Source: Delphinus delphis (taxonomy: Eukaryota > Chordata > Mammalia > Artiodactyla > Delphinidae). From it: 64,000 bases of DNA. Both the position numbers and the translations under genes were made by a program. This document shows, in pieces, positions 50,117 through 61,739 of this stretch. How positions within the stretch are numbered: position 1 is the first letter of the stretch; each line of letters starts with the position of its first letter. The notes under the pieces were generated by a model, which did no database searches, had not been told where the DNA came from, and saw only the letters and a program-made list of their open reading frames with translations. The stretch is taken from assembly GCF_949987515.2 (NCBI RefSeq), contig NC_082688.1, positions 106,185,893 through 106,249,892 of the forward strand. Direction: 5' to 3'.

Positions 50117-50350
50117 CACGTTTCTGTTGTTTTTTTTGTATTTTTGTGTGGTACGCGGGCCTCTCACTGTTGTGGCCTCTCCCGTTGCGGAGCACAGGCT
50201 CCAGATGCTCAGGCTCAGCGGCCATGGCTCACGAGCCCAGCCACTCCGCGGCATGTGGGATCTTCCGGGACCGGGGCACAAACCCGTGTCCCCTGCATCG
50301 GCAGGCGGACTCTCGACCACTGCGCCACCAGGGAAGCCCACGTTTCTGTT
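50117..50350 (-). mobile_element. CHR-2-type SINE inserted in an MLT1 LTR
   Basis: Antisense full-length element (body about 50129-50340, T-rich tail at 50128-50145). It is flanked by the 12-base direct repeat CACGTTTCTGTT at 50117-50128 and 50339-50350. The host sequence on both sides is the 3' part of an MLT1 LTR, so the SINE is younger than the LTR. It lies in the intron between protease exons 4 and 5. Confidence 0.93.
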
Positions 50351-50460
50351 ATTTTAATCCACCTCCTATCCAGAGGAGAAAGAAGGCAGCCAGGTAGCCT
50401 GGCACTGCTGGCCAGCTTTCTGGGTCAGCCCCTCTCCAGGCCATGGAGAAGCTATGTTAC

Positions 50461-50603
50461 CTTGCAGGTGTCCTTCCCACCTTGAAGGTCCCCGGCGCAC
50501 AGCATGCTCGTGGTGAGCAGAGGCGTCGTGGGGAAGCATGTTTCCCAGTCGATCAGCTGGATGTTGACTTTCCAGAGCACTGTTTCCATACTTCGCTTAG
50601 GAA
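50461..50603 (-). CDS. PRSS51: Serine protease exon 4: segment before the active-site serine
   Basis: 143 bases, the usual length of this exon in tryptic serine proteases. It is too short to stand out as an open frame and was found by splice-phase reading. It enters in phase 1 after GGGTCAG and leaves in phase 0 at AAG|GTAAC. It encodes KVNIQLIDWETC, LLTTSMLCAGDLQGGKDTCK. The Asp two residues before the cysteine of DTCK is position 189, which sets trypsin-like specificity. The next exon must therefore begin with the GDSGGP codons. Confidence 0.88.
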
Positions 50604-51937
50604 CTGACCCAAAGAAGCAGCAGATGGGGAAAGAACCCTGAGCTCAGCGTGGTCCCTTTGGAGGACCCACCCACATCATGTCTTTTCACCTCAACAACAA
50701 GGGAACTGCTCTGTGGCCCCGGCAATGACCCAGATTTGGACTGGGTGAGGAGGGGGTAGGAGGGGTGTCCGGGAGACTCTTGAGCCCACCCTCTCTGAAT
50801 CAAGAGCTCCTAGGACTGGGTCTCTACTGGATTTCAGCCTCAGTGAACCATTTTCTCACCCTGCCAAGGGTGCCAGGTTCCAGCAAGGGTCCTAAAAAGG
50901 AGTTTCATTCAAATCCATGAGGATGTAAAGAGAACCCACGATGACAAGTTCTGTCCTGGGACCCACGGCACAAAAAGATGGGCTTGAAGCTTGTGTCGGG
51001 GTCCTTGAGGAGTTCACTGCCTGTGGGCTCTAGCTGAGCCCAACTCCTAGAATGTCCACTTCCGAAGATGGGGATGTGTTCCTCTTTGTATGTTGCTGAC
51101 TCCCCGGAGCCTACAACACTGCCTGAATCATAGAGGAGTTTCAAAGAAAATGAGGTAAATGAAGCATGGGGAACTCTAAGTTAAGAAGGTGGCCTTGTTT
51201 GCGAAGCTATTGAAAAGCTTCTAAGGGCAATTCCCAAGGAGGAATCTGACACAGCTCTGAGTTTTGGGACCACGTGGGAATCCACGTAGAGCCATTTGGG
51301 TGCCTCCTTGGAAGAGCAGTACTGAGTGGAATATGATCTTTCCTGCTCTGTTGATTATGGGGAAAGTCACATTCACCAAGAAGGAAGACAAAAGGACCCC
51401 ATTTTGTGGGTTGGCTGGGCAAACTGGCAGGAGTAGGTTACAGGTTAAATCTAGAAGGACAAATTTACATTCGGTTTATCCCCTCCTCCTTGGCCTGGAC
51501 CTATGGCTTTCAGAGATTTTAGCCACAGAGCCCTTTATCACGGGGCACAACTGGCACCATCAGTTGGAACGGAGCTGCTCTGGCTGACATTGGCGTGGAC
51601 TTCCCAGAGCCCAGCCCCTTTTCCCATTGGTATGTCCCTCCACATTCCTCCAAGCCACCCTGAAGCCTCTGGACACCTCTGCCTGGGTTTTCCCTGAGGC
51701 CCTGTTTAGGGTTCCTGTTTCACAACATGGACCTAAAACTTGCTACATGCGCTCAGGGAGGATGGCTCCCATGTGGACTGAGCAGAAGGGTCATCGTGGG
51801 ACCTTAATTGAGAACCGGAAGCGCCCAGGTCCACGAGGCTGACCTCCTGAGGCCAGCAGAGCCTCCAGACTTTGCTTCTCATTGCAAACCTCAGCCAAGG
51901 TGCCACCCCACCTCCCCGTTGGGCTATAGTAACTTAC

Positions 51938-52179
51938 TAGTAGTGCCCCATCCAGTCTCCCAGCAGTTTCTCCATCTCTCTGTGTCAGTGACCTCTGAAA
52001 GGCAGATAGGTACCTTCTTGACACCCAGGTTCGGTGGGGATTTGAGCAACAGCAAAGCGATGTCATTAATGTAGAACCAGCTGTCAAAATAATAGTGAGT
52101 AATTAGCTTGTCCACTTTTATCTTTGTCAGGTTTTCGGTGTCAAGATTTCCTTTACCATGTACGACCTCCAAGGTAGAT
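51938..52179 (-). CDS. PRSS51: Serine protease exon 3: catalytic Asp
   Basis: 242 bases, phase 2 in and phase 1 out, flanked by an AG acceptor (GGAATAAG) and a strong GTAAGT donor. It encodes STLEVVHGKGNL, the KVDKLITHYYFD segment, the catalytic-Asp motif NDIALLLL, VPICLSE and the NCWETGWGTT block, which corresponds to the usual C-x-AGWG region. Length and phases are standard for the third coding exon of the PRSS55/PRSS51 group. There is no stop or frameshift. Confidence 0.9.
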
Positions 52180-52943
52180 CTTATTCCAAAACAAAAGAAA
52201 GAGAAAATAGGTAAGTGGTGGGAGGGTGAAAGGTGAGCCTTAGGAGAAAATACCTGCACTCGTGTGAGACTGTGATCCTGAGAGCATCTGCGGCTCTGCA
52301 CCTGACACGGAGCCAGCGGGGAGGAGCCTGACCTGAGTGCCTAGCCTGCCCTCTGGCCAACCAGCTCTTGCCCTGACAGCTCTTTGCTTGGGCAAATTCA
52401 CTTGTAAATTTCATCAACAAATGTCTGGGAAGCCATACTATGGCATAAGTAATTGAGGGACTTGATTTGCAAGAAAAGCTGACTGGCTCTATCACAGACA
52501 CCTTGGAAGTTTTGCAAAAATATTTTGTAGACTGGGACTCAGACAGCACCTTCTGCCATGCAGCCAGGCCTGGCACCCTGCCCTCAGGGCCTAATCCTTC
52601 TATGATTTCCCCAACTCCATGATCTCTGTCAGCCCACTCTCTCCCTGAGTGAGAGCAAATGCTTAGGAAGGGACTCTCTAGGGGTTTGGACCAGGACTAC
52701 ACGCACCTGGCAAAATGCTGAGAAGCCCAAGGAACATTTGCTCTGCAATGTAGGTCCCACACAGCCAGCCATGCAACACCCTAGGAGGAGAACGGTTTCT
52801 TTCCACCTGCAAAGTGTGATATTTAACACAGGTGTCTACCTCCTGGTATTTTGTTTTCTGGCTGATGAACGTGAATAATAGGCATGTCGGGGCAAATATT
52901 CTACCACACTGGTATGAAAAAAAATTCTATCTGCAACACTTAC

Positions 52944-53136
52944 TTATTTTTGTTTTTGAAGCAATGGGCTGCAGTTAGAATCCACCACACACTGAGGATC
53001 GATCCTCCACGGAGATGATTCCCACCGTCAAGGATACGCGTCTGCCATGGGAAATCTACAACGTCTGCAGGCACCCCGCCTATGATATCCAAAGCTTCTG
53101 ACTTCTCAGAACTGTTTATTCTTTGGCCACATTTCA
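52944..53136 (-). CDS. PRSS51: Serine protease exon 2: activation site and catalytic His
   Basis: 193 bases, entered in phase 1 after a pyrimidine-rich acceptor (CTGCTCTTAG) and left in phase 2 at GTAAGT. It encodes a propeptide cysteine (KCGQR), the activation junction (EALD then IIGGVPAD), FPWQ, the strand before the active-site loop (GGSILSVWWILTAAHCF) and a lysine-rich end. The residue before IIGG is Asp where family members have Arg or Lys. The motif normally CGGS reads RGGS, a single base change from TGT to CGT, while its disulfide partner in AAHC remains. The frame is open. Confidence 0.88.
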
Positions 53137-53694
53137 CTAAGAGCAGAAAGAAGGAAGAGGGAGGAGAGACCCAGCGCCCAACAGTCAAGGTTGGTTGGCT
53201 TGGAAGACACTTAAGTATGATGCCCCTTTCTCACCCCCCAGCACACAGACAGCAGTGACTCAGCCAGTTTACTACCAGGTGGGAGATCCGTCAAACAAAA
53301 ACAATACCCTGCACACCTACCAAGGGCACGACAATTACGAGATTGTGCTTTTGGGTGCCTTCACCGTAGCTGTGCTTCTTGGAAGGGTCTCCTGGAAGGG
53401 TCTCCGTCTGAGGGCCTGTGAGGAAGGGCACACAGCCACAAGCCCTGGGGCCGGATCTTGCTCTTGCACCCTAGTAGGGAAGCCCAAGGGAAATTGACCA
53501 GCCCCTCCTTTCCCAACTGATTCCTGCATTTTCTGTTGTGATTTCTGCACACCACCGTGTTTCACCCAATTTTAATTCTAAAGATCATCCCAGTTGCACC
53601 TTGAGAGAAATTTAAATTTTGGCATTTCCTATGTGATAGGATTGTTTTGACAGCTTCTAGTGGGTTTCCAACATCATTTGAGTAATGGGGAACA

Positions 53695-53955
53695 ATAAAC
53701 ATCATAAAATCTAAAATGTTGACTGCTTACTACTTGCCAGGCACCATTCTGTTCTAAATTAATTAATTCTCATAAAAACCTCACAAGATAGTTGAAATTA
53801 TCATCATCTCATTTTAAAGGGTAGACAACAAAGGCAAGTTTAAGGTTAGGACAACTGGCCAAGACCAACAGCTAATAAATGACTAAGCTGAGATTTGAAC
53901 TTAGGCAGTCTGTCTCTGGAGTCTGTTCTCATAACCACTGGGCAAACTGCCTAAG
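53695..53955 (+). mobile_element. MIR SINE, near full length
   Basis: TTACTACTTGCCAGGCACCA, TCTCATAAAAACCTCACAAG, AACAGCTAATAAATGACTAA, GCTGAGATTTGAACTTAGGC and GTTCTCATAACCACTGGGCA. Confidence 0.75.
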
Positions 53956-54819
53956 TGTTAACCATACTTATACCTGGGGAGAAAAGTCCATGACATTCAT
54001 GATATTTCACAGAAGAGTCTCATTTGAGAGGTATATCTATTCAAACCGTCTCTACGGCACACATGGTACCATCACCACACACCATATAGCCAACAACCTC
54101 ATCACCACACAGCCTCGCCACCATGTATGTCCCCACCACACGTCACCATCAACCACACCACTCAGCACTACACGTTTTACCGCCGCCATTGCACATCGGC
54201 ACCACCACCAGTCACCACCACTGCTGCCTCTCATCTCTGCCTTTGGGTTTCTCTCCTCCGACTTCCCGGGCCCTTCAGCTCCCCGGAAGTGCTCTGCTTC
54301 TTCCCATCTCGGGGCTCTTCCCCATGCTCCTGCCAGAAAGACAGGCTCCTCCCTCATCTGTCTTGCTCCTCTTTGCCTGTGTAACTCCTGTGTATCCCTC
54401 AAATCTTAGCTCCTTCCTTGCCTTTTAAGATTACACCAGCTACCCTCAGTATAACTTTCTTACTCAACACCCCACCTTCCCCTCAGGACACTAGCAACAG
54501 TGCTGAAGCATTTGTGAAACTGTTAAAGTCTACTTCCCCCATTAAACTGTAATCTCTGTGAGGGATTCCCATTGCTCCTGTCAAGGAAGACCACACATTG
54601 TAAGGAACCTGCAGCCCAACCTCAGATGAAAAGGTTGAATTTTCAGAGCCAACAAGGGAATCTTGGACTTAATATACAAGAAAACAATGCTGGATCTCTG
54701 GAAAATTTTTTAAATACTTAATTAAAATAATAGTTTATGAATATTTAAACAGAATTACCAGTGATTAGTAGTCAAATTGGCTTAATAATTTAAAAGCCCC
54801 ATATATTAATCTTTTGCTC

Positions 54820-55045
54820 CATAATGAGAGCCGCTTACTGAGCACCTACCATGAGTCAGCCTCTGTACTGTGTGTGAGAGACACTTAATAATGCCAGCAA
54901 ACCTCTGAGCTGTGGTTTATTATCCCCATTTCACAGACGAAGAAACAGTCTTGGAGAGATCACGTGATTGCTGAAGACGATTCAGCTTACAAGAGACAGA
55001 TGGGGATTTTTCGGGCAGGTATGTCTGGTTCTAAAGCCCAGTTGT
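54820..55045 (+). mobile_element. MIR SINE, near full length
   Basis: CTTACTGAGCACCTACCATG, TTATTATCCCCATTTCACAG, ACGAAGAAACAGTCTTGGAG and AAGAGACAGATGGGGATTTT. Confidence 0.7.
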
Positions 55046-56307
55046 TTATTCATCTTGCTCGTAGCTTGCATGGTATGTCTATATTTCGGCAAATCATCCA
55101 CTCAATTCTTTGAGAATCTTATTTGGCTAAAATGTTGGTATGGGGTTTGGATGATTTCTCTCTAGGGCGAACATCAAACTGGCTGAGATATTACATCTAA
55201 AGCCTTGATCACTGACTGTATCCCGGAAGGGAGGCTTTCTGAGTGAGGTGGGAAGGTTTCACCTGGAGCTATCTGATTGGTGGGCAGTGGCAGCCTGCCA
55301 CCCTCTGTGTAGAACAAGATGTTCAACACAAAAGAGAAAGCAAGATCTGTTGGCATTTTCTGCTGACGGTTCGGAGGTGTCGGAGCGGCAGTAGGATACC
55401 AGGCCAAGCTGGTACTAACAGATGCCTTTAAAACTTAAATGGGTAAAAAGTCGTCTGACACTTGGGGAAAAAAGTGCATCATCATGACACAAAACTGAGC
55501 AAGAAGTGATATTTAATAGATTACAGAATAGAGATTGAAAACTATCTGATCACATCTGAGTCCTGGGCATGAACCGTCAATACTGAACTCAACAAGGACT
55601 AGAAATAAAGTCTTGCAACTCCAGTCAAAAAAAATAATAGATCCCAAACTCGAGGTTGTGAGAGGAGCTTTGACTTGGAAGTTTTTCATATGAAAATATC
55701 AACCACAAGATGCTGATGAGATGACCTGACCGATAAGCACTCCACTTCCTGGACGGTAGCATTTGACGGTCGTTGGTCTGGGGCCTTGAGGTGTAAGAAT
55801 AGCATTAACAAATGGAGCATGTTCAGAGGTGAGTAACTAGCATGTTGGGAAGCCTCATTATAGGGAACATAAAAGGACGGGGCTTCAGACTCCTGCAGGG
55901 TTTTCTTAAAGACGTGGTATCAGACTTGCTCAGATCCAGTGTCAGTGGGTGAAAACCATATGTTGGCATGAAAAGATCTTACAGTATAAAAATTCTGCCA
56001 TATCGTTACATTACACTTTGTTGGACATTACACAGAACTGAGGGTGACCTGGACAATCTGGGGCCTGTGGTTAATTTAGGGGAGTCCCTGGGAGCCCGGG
56101 GAATTTGTATATTTTTCAATATAAAAATGCACTTCATAGAGTTCTCTATAGTGGAATAGGCTACCTCTAGGTTCTTCAATTTTCTCACCTTAAAATGAGG
56201 GGACTCAATAAAATCATCTCTAAGGTTTTTCCCAGTTCTAAAATACTCTACTTTTACAGTTTAAAATGACGAGGGGGAAACATTTTTACTTAAATTACAT
56301 TAATATA

Positions 56308-56528
56308 AAACATAAGGGGCTTCCCTGGTGGCGCAGTGGTTGGGAGTCCGCCTGCCGATGCAAGGGACGCGGGTTCGTGCCCCAGTCCGGGAGGATCCCA
56401 CATGCCGCGGAGCGGCTGGGCCCGTGAGCCATGGCCGCTGAGCCTGCGCGTCTGGAGCCTGTGCTCCGCAACGGGAGAGGCCACAACAGTGAGAGGCCCC
56501 CGTACCGCAAAAAATAAATAAATAAATA
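56308..56528 (+). mobile_element. CHR-2-type SINE
   Basis: Sense full-length copy from GGGGCTTCCCTGGTGGCGCA through CGGGTTCGTGCCCCAGTCC (B box region) to GTACCGCAAAAAATAAATAA. The A tail has turned into an AATA microsatellite. No clear target-site duplication was seen. It lies upstream of the protease gene. Confidence 0.92.
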
Positions 56529-57249
56529 ACTATTTTTCTTAAAATTCTTACATATAAACATTGAAGCAAACTTTAGCTTCCTTATTCTGAATTTTTCCTT
56601 AAGAGGTATGTGATTTTCAGTACAACAGTTTAAATGCTGTATTGATATTGATGTCAGGCTGCCAGTGGTCATGCAGACTGAAACGTGAATGTATTTACAT
56701 GAAAAGTCTTATGCAAGTCCAAAAGTTCTTCTATATTTTTACATGCTCAATGGCTCAACTTTGTTGAAAATTAGAATTGGGGCTGGCCTGGAAAAATAAG
56801 AGACCCATGGTTGTGAATCTTAGGAGAGTTCCTGGGAGTCTAAGGGGTTTATATATATAGTCTGTAGATAAAAAACCAAATGAAGTCTTAGGTCCGCCAG
56901 CACTCCAGATCAAACTCCTGGTGAGGGAGTTCAGAAATCTTCCCTTGCAAATCCCACTGCAGTGAAATCACTGCAGACTGTAGATTTTTGCCAAGTGACT
57001 GGTTGATCCAGACCCAGAGATGTGACCAAACAAATTAAGATAGGGAGGTCTCATCTCAGCTTTTTAGTTGAGTGTCTTCTCTTTGCCTGCACCATCAGGG
57101 TGTCTCAGAAATTCTTTTTGCCCCAAAAGACCCTTTCGATATATTGGTCACCATGAGAAAAAGAGAAGCATGATTGGAGAAACAACTCAAGTCTGCAGAT
57201 GGCACTGGTTTTAGCCTGGAAAATTCCTAGCTGGCAGGGTGCCTGGTGA

Positions 57250-57400
57250 AGAGGGAAGGAGTGAGATTTGGAGTCAGAAGTTCTGAGTCGGCTCCATTGG
57301 CTAGCTGTGTGACTTGGAGCCACTGATTTAACCTCTCTGAGCCTCAATGTCCTCATCTTTAATACAAAGATAAGTATTAACACAATCTAATGCCTATTTT
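57250..57400 (+). mobile_element. MIR SINE fragment
   Basis: GATTTGGAGTCAGAAGTTCT, GCTAGCTGTGTGACTTGGAG and ACCTCTCTGAGCCTCAATGT. Confidence 0.65.
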
Positions 57401-57649
57401 TTCATGTCACATTGATTTAGAGGCATGACATTTGGTTTCATTCTAGTTTGGACCAAGGAGAGAGAAGTCTGAGGTTTGCCCAAGACTTTTGGTTCAATCT
57501 GGGGTCATCTCTGGGCAACATTTCAGTGGGAGGATGTACCTGCTGGTCGTCTTCCTGCATCAGTGGCCATTCCTTCTCATACTTTTCTGCCAAATCCACC
57601 TCTTCTTCCAAAACCCACGGCTTAATCCTCAGACCACTTCTTTCTCTAT

Positions 57650-58670
57650 GCACTTTGGCTAGAGTATCTCATCCTAGCCAGACTTCAAATATCATCTTTA
57701 TACAGATGCTTTCACGTTTACCCTCTCAGGCCTCTCCACTGAGCTGCCAACCCATTAACCAACTGCCCTACTCAGTATCTCACAAGAACGTCTAAGAGGT
57801 GCCTCAAACTTGACGTGGCCCAAACTGAACTATGGAACCTGACCCCACTCCACATCTTTCTTGTAAGCCTTCCACAGTTCTGTGGATGGTACCACACCCG
57901 TCTGTTTGCTTAGGCAAGAGTTATCCTTGACGTCTCCTCTTTCCCTCACTCCCCACGAGCAGTGCATCGGTCAGTCCCATCAACTTTACCAAACAATGTC
58001 CTTCACCAGCCATCCTCTCCATCCCCCCTGCTATAAACGCATCCAGGCCGTCGTCCTGTCCTGCCCACTAACTCGTCCCCCTCCTTCCACTCTTGCATCC
58101 CCACTCCTACACAGTCTATCCTCTGAAGCAGCCAGAATGTTTTCTCAAGCACCTCTCATTTCTCACTCTCTGAAGGCTTCCCACTGTGACCAGAATAAAA
58201 TCCAAAGTCCTCACTGGGCCTTTACGAGCCCGTCTTTCTCCAGTGGCCCCTTCCCATTCACTCTGCCCCAACTTCACTGGTCTCTCTGCCTCTAAAACAT
58301 ACCCCGCTCACTCAGTCTCAGGGCCTTTGCACTTGCTGTCACTTCTGCTTGGAAATACGTCTCCTTCTCATCAGATGGGTCTCAGCCCAAGTCTTGCCAT
58401 CTCAGGAAGGCTTTCCATGACCACCTCTTAGAACAGTCTCACCTCCCACCTGCAGACCTCCCATCGCATTAGCCTGTTTCATCTGCTTCATACCATTTAA
58501 CAGGAGCTGGAATTAACTTATTTATTTATTCATTTCTATGTTTAATACTTCCCTCCCCTCACTAGATAGCAAAACTGCTTAAGGGTAGGAATTGAGTGTG
58601 TCATTCTCTGATATAAAACATCTCTCTCCTAAAACAGCTCCCAGCACGTGATAGAGGTTTGATATCTGTC
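57650..58670 (+). mobile_element. L2 LINE 3' portion
   Basis: Typical L2 text in sense direction: CTGAACTATGGAACCTGACC, TCCCACTGTGACCAGAATAA, CAGTCTCAGGGCCTTTGCAC, TTGCTGTCACTTCTGCTTGG, then the final block with TTAAGGGTAGGAATTGAG and CAGCACGTGATAGAGGTTT. No reverse transcriptase frame survives. Confidence 0.8.
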
Positions 58671-59072
58671 AACCAGCAAACTGACAGCATAGCACGAGGC
58701 TCCATAAATTCTCCGGACTCAGGGAGATGAATCCATAGTGGGTATTAAGACGCTGCCGTCATTACAGTTCTATTATTTGTGTTTTGCATTAGACCAGTTA
58801 GGCTCCACATGATCCTTCAGGATGTTTTCAAGGAGAAAGCAGCCGAGAAATTCCTTTTCCTGATCACACAGGGCCTTAAAGCTGCAGGACGTGGCTAGGT
58901 CGCATCTCCAGATGGACAGCTAGTTACCCCTCTCAAACGGTTTACTTACATTGGCCCTTCACTCTGGAAAACTCTGGTACCTAACATAGATGTTAAATAC
59001 ACACACATACAGACGCAGACACGGCTTCTCCACATGTACCTTTAAAGTTGGGAGTGTGTGGGGAGCAATAGT

Positions 59073-59215
59073 CTGAAAGTCTGGTCCAGGGGCCCCAGCA
59101 TCAGATTCACTGGAGGGGCCTTACTAAAAGTGCAGTTCCTCAGATCCCACCCAGTACTACAGAATTGGCATCCTAGAGCTTGACCTTTTGAACAAGCTCC
59201 CCAAGTGATTCTCCT
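59073..59215 (+). mobile_element. MER5-type hAT element, diverged
   Basis: GTCTGGTCCAGGGGCCCCAG, ATCAGATTCACTGGAGGGGC and AACAAGCTCCCCAAGTGATT follow the MER5 consensus order. Ends are not clear. Confidence 0.65.
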
Positions 59216-59789
59216 GGCCGCCGAGGAGAGAGAGCCCCGGAGAGGCACAGACCCAAGAACACCATGAGAGACCTACGTGCCAGGCCGCCGTGTGACCAGG
59301 GCAGCAGCAGGGTGACTGGCAGCAGAAGCACCGCTCGTCCATCCCTCCGTCCTGTCATTGGCCCTGGTCTTTACTCAAGTCGATGGAGGAGCTTCAGGTG
59401 AGACTGCGCATATCCAATTCAGGAAGACGAGTCAGGGCCTCACTCTCCGTGTCTGCAGTCTCACAGCCCAGCCTGATGCCCAGGTCACAATAGGGCACTG
59501 GGTGGAGCCAGCACAGTCCAGACAAGGCAGCCAGGAGGCATCCTGGACCAGGGCCTGATGATTCCATGAGCCAACCCTCTGGGATGTGGAGGGCCGTGTG
59601 GAAGCAGGGGCAGAGGCAGTGGAGCGGGAGGACCTCACACCAGACGGGCTTCTGCAAATCAGGGCATCTCAGACTCACTAATGCATCAGGGAAAAAAAGA
59701 GTTGAAGGCCTTCCTCAGGAGAAGGGACCTGAGGCTGCTGGTCCAAACAAGTCAGGTGATACAGCGGAGCAAGCACAGACTCAGAATCC

Positions 59790-59945
59790 TACAGCAGAGA
59801 GCTCACATCACCAGTGGGACCTGAACTTTGAGCCTCAGATTACTCATCTGTAAAATGGGGATAGTCATAATACTTACATCAATATATTGTTGGATTAGTG
59901 AGATAGTGCATGTATCTAGGACCTGGCAAATACCAAGCCCACGAT
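59790..59945 (+). mobile_element. MIR SINE fragment
   Basis: TTGAGCCTCAGATTACTCAT, CTGTAAAATGGGGATAGTCA and AGTGCATGTATCTAGGACCT. Confidence 0.6.
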
Positions 59946-60412
59946 TTTAATTCTCTACCAATTTCATGTCTTCCAGAAAAGGAAGGCACATTGACCAGCC
60001 GTTTCTATGAATAAGACGTGCATAAAATACAAAACCCATGCATAGATGGGCTGCAGGGTGGCTTTTGTTCATATATTTCATTCATTTGTTCGTCCACTAG
60101 GTGACCTAGCACTTTACAGAGCATTTTCTATACGCCAGGCTTGGAGAATGATGCAAAGATAAACAATATTTGTTCTCCATCTCCTAGAATCTGGGAGAGA
60201 CATGTGAGCAGAGACACCACCTTAATACACTGGGACAAGTGTATCACTGGGAGCTGTAGAGGGGCACCCAACCCAGTGTGGGGGGAGCACAGGTGTGTGG
60301 TGGGTGGGGAAAGAGGCCACCAGGGAAGATTCTCTAGAGGAAGAAATAAGCCCTGTCTGGGCTGAGTCAATCTACTGAGAGAGATGATGTTAGGGAAGGG
60401 CCAGAAGACGTA

Positions 60413-60840
60413 TGTTATGGGTTGAATGGTGTCCTCCCCAAATTCATCTGTTGAAGTCTTAACCTCTAGTACCTCAAAATATGACCTTATTTGGAAACAG
60501 GGTCATTGCTGATGTAATTAATTAAGATGAGGTCATATGGAGCAGGGTTGGCCCCTAATCCATTATGACTGGCGTCCTTACAAGAAGGGAAAATTTGGAT
60601 ACATAAACCCACACAGGGAGAGCGCCATGTGGAGATGGGAGTTATGCTGACACAAGGCAAGGAGCTGCCAGAAGCTGGGAGAGAGGTCTAGAACAGATCC
60701 CTCCCTTCCGAGGGGGCACGACCCTGCCAACACCTTGATTTTGGACTTCTGGCCTGCAGAACTCCAGACAATAAGTTTCTGTTGTTCTGAACGACCCAGT
60801 TTGTGGCACTTTGTTATGGCAGCCCTAAGGAACTAATACA
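60413..60840 (+). mobile_element. MLT1-type LTR, near full length
   Basis: Starts TGTTATGGGTTGAATGGTGT and ends GCCCTAAGGAACTAATACA, with the internal blocks CAAATTCATCTGTTGAAGTC, ATGACCTTATTTGGAAACAG and TTGGACTTCTGGCCTGCAGA in the expected order. A solitary LTR with TG...CA ends and no coding region. Confidence 0.9.
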
Positions 60841-61739
60841 GCATTCTAGATGGGCAGAAAATGTGTGCAAAGGTATGGGAACCGTAGGAAGTTTTAAGTT
60901 AAACCATATAGAGTTGCTGGTTTAGTAGCTCAAAAGTGGTCTAATACTGGCAAATTCGAATAGTTCAGACTAATATGTTGAGTTGGAATAATGTGCAAGA
61001 TTGAGCAGTAGACAGGCCAATTTATTAAATAAAGTTCGACTCTGAATACAGTCTTCCCCACTATACAGCCACAGATATATTCTCATGAGAAATCACCATG
61101 AACGCGACAGGTGTGTGGAGAACAAGTATTATTACTAAAGATTGGCAAGAGCTGTAGGTGTAAATGTTTTCCAGAATTCTATGCATAATGGACTTCCATT
61201 TTAGGGAAAATGACTATGGGACTTTTTCTTTTCCTAGCTTTTTTAAGGTTTTACAATTTATTTTTAAAGCTCTTGGGGATATCCTATCAGAATAAGCGAA
61301 CAGCAGATGAAATATTAGGAAGTTAGTTCATGTTATTCGATGTGGAGTTTTAACATAACAAGCATTTACTATCCATCTCATAGCTATAAGCAAAGCATTA
61401 GAATTCATCAACCTAACATATCTTTTCTCTGCCAGGAGGGGGCCTGAAATGGGAGACACAGCCTCCTTATCTCTGTTCTCTAGAAAACAACACGAATTTG
61501 AGCTCAGCAGATACAAACATTTCATTGCAGCTATAAGTGTTTACAAACTTTGGGGCCCTGGAGGGCACATGTTCATATGAGGTGGAACAGGGCATAGATA
61601 AAGAATTCCCAAGGTCACCAGGCTTAACCACGTGGCTTCCATGGCTGGCCCCAGAGTTCTGAACAGGATAACACAGCATATGCATGATCTTCATTCAGAT
61701 CCCAAAGAATCCCCAAATCTCCCAGCACGTATGTGCATG

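Larger units (their letters stand above)
53137..61739. other. Upstream region of the protease gene
   Basis: It should hold the missing first exon (signal peptide, ending in phase 1 on the - strand), which I could not identify. Besides the listed MIR, L2, CHR-2, MER5 and MLT1 elements I see a CAC/CAT-rich stretch at about 54050-54240 and unique AT-rich DNA (54600-54820, 55430-56280, 56530-57100, 60850-61740). No other gene is supported. Confidence 0.5.

Noticed and set aside
57438..57653. 71-codon - strand frame with a protein-like look
   Set aside because: It neighbours the L2 fragment, has no recognised homologue, and no phase-1 donor at its end that would make it the missing protease exon 1.
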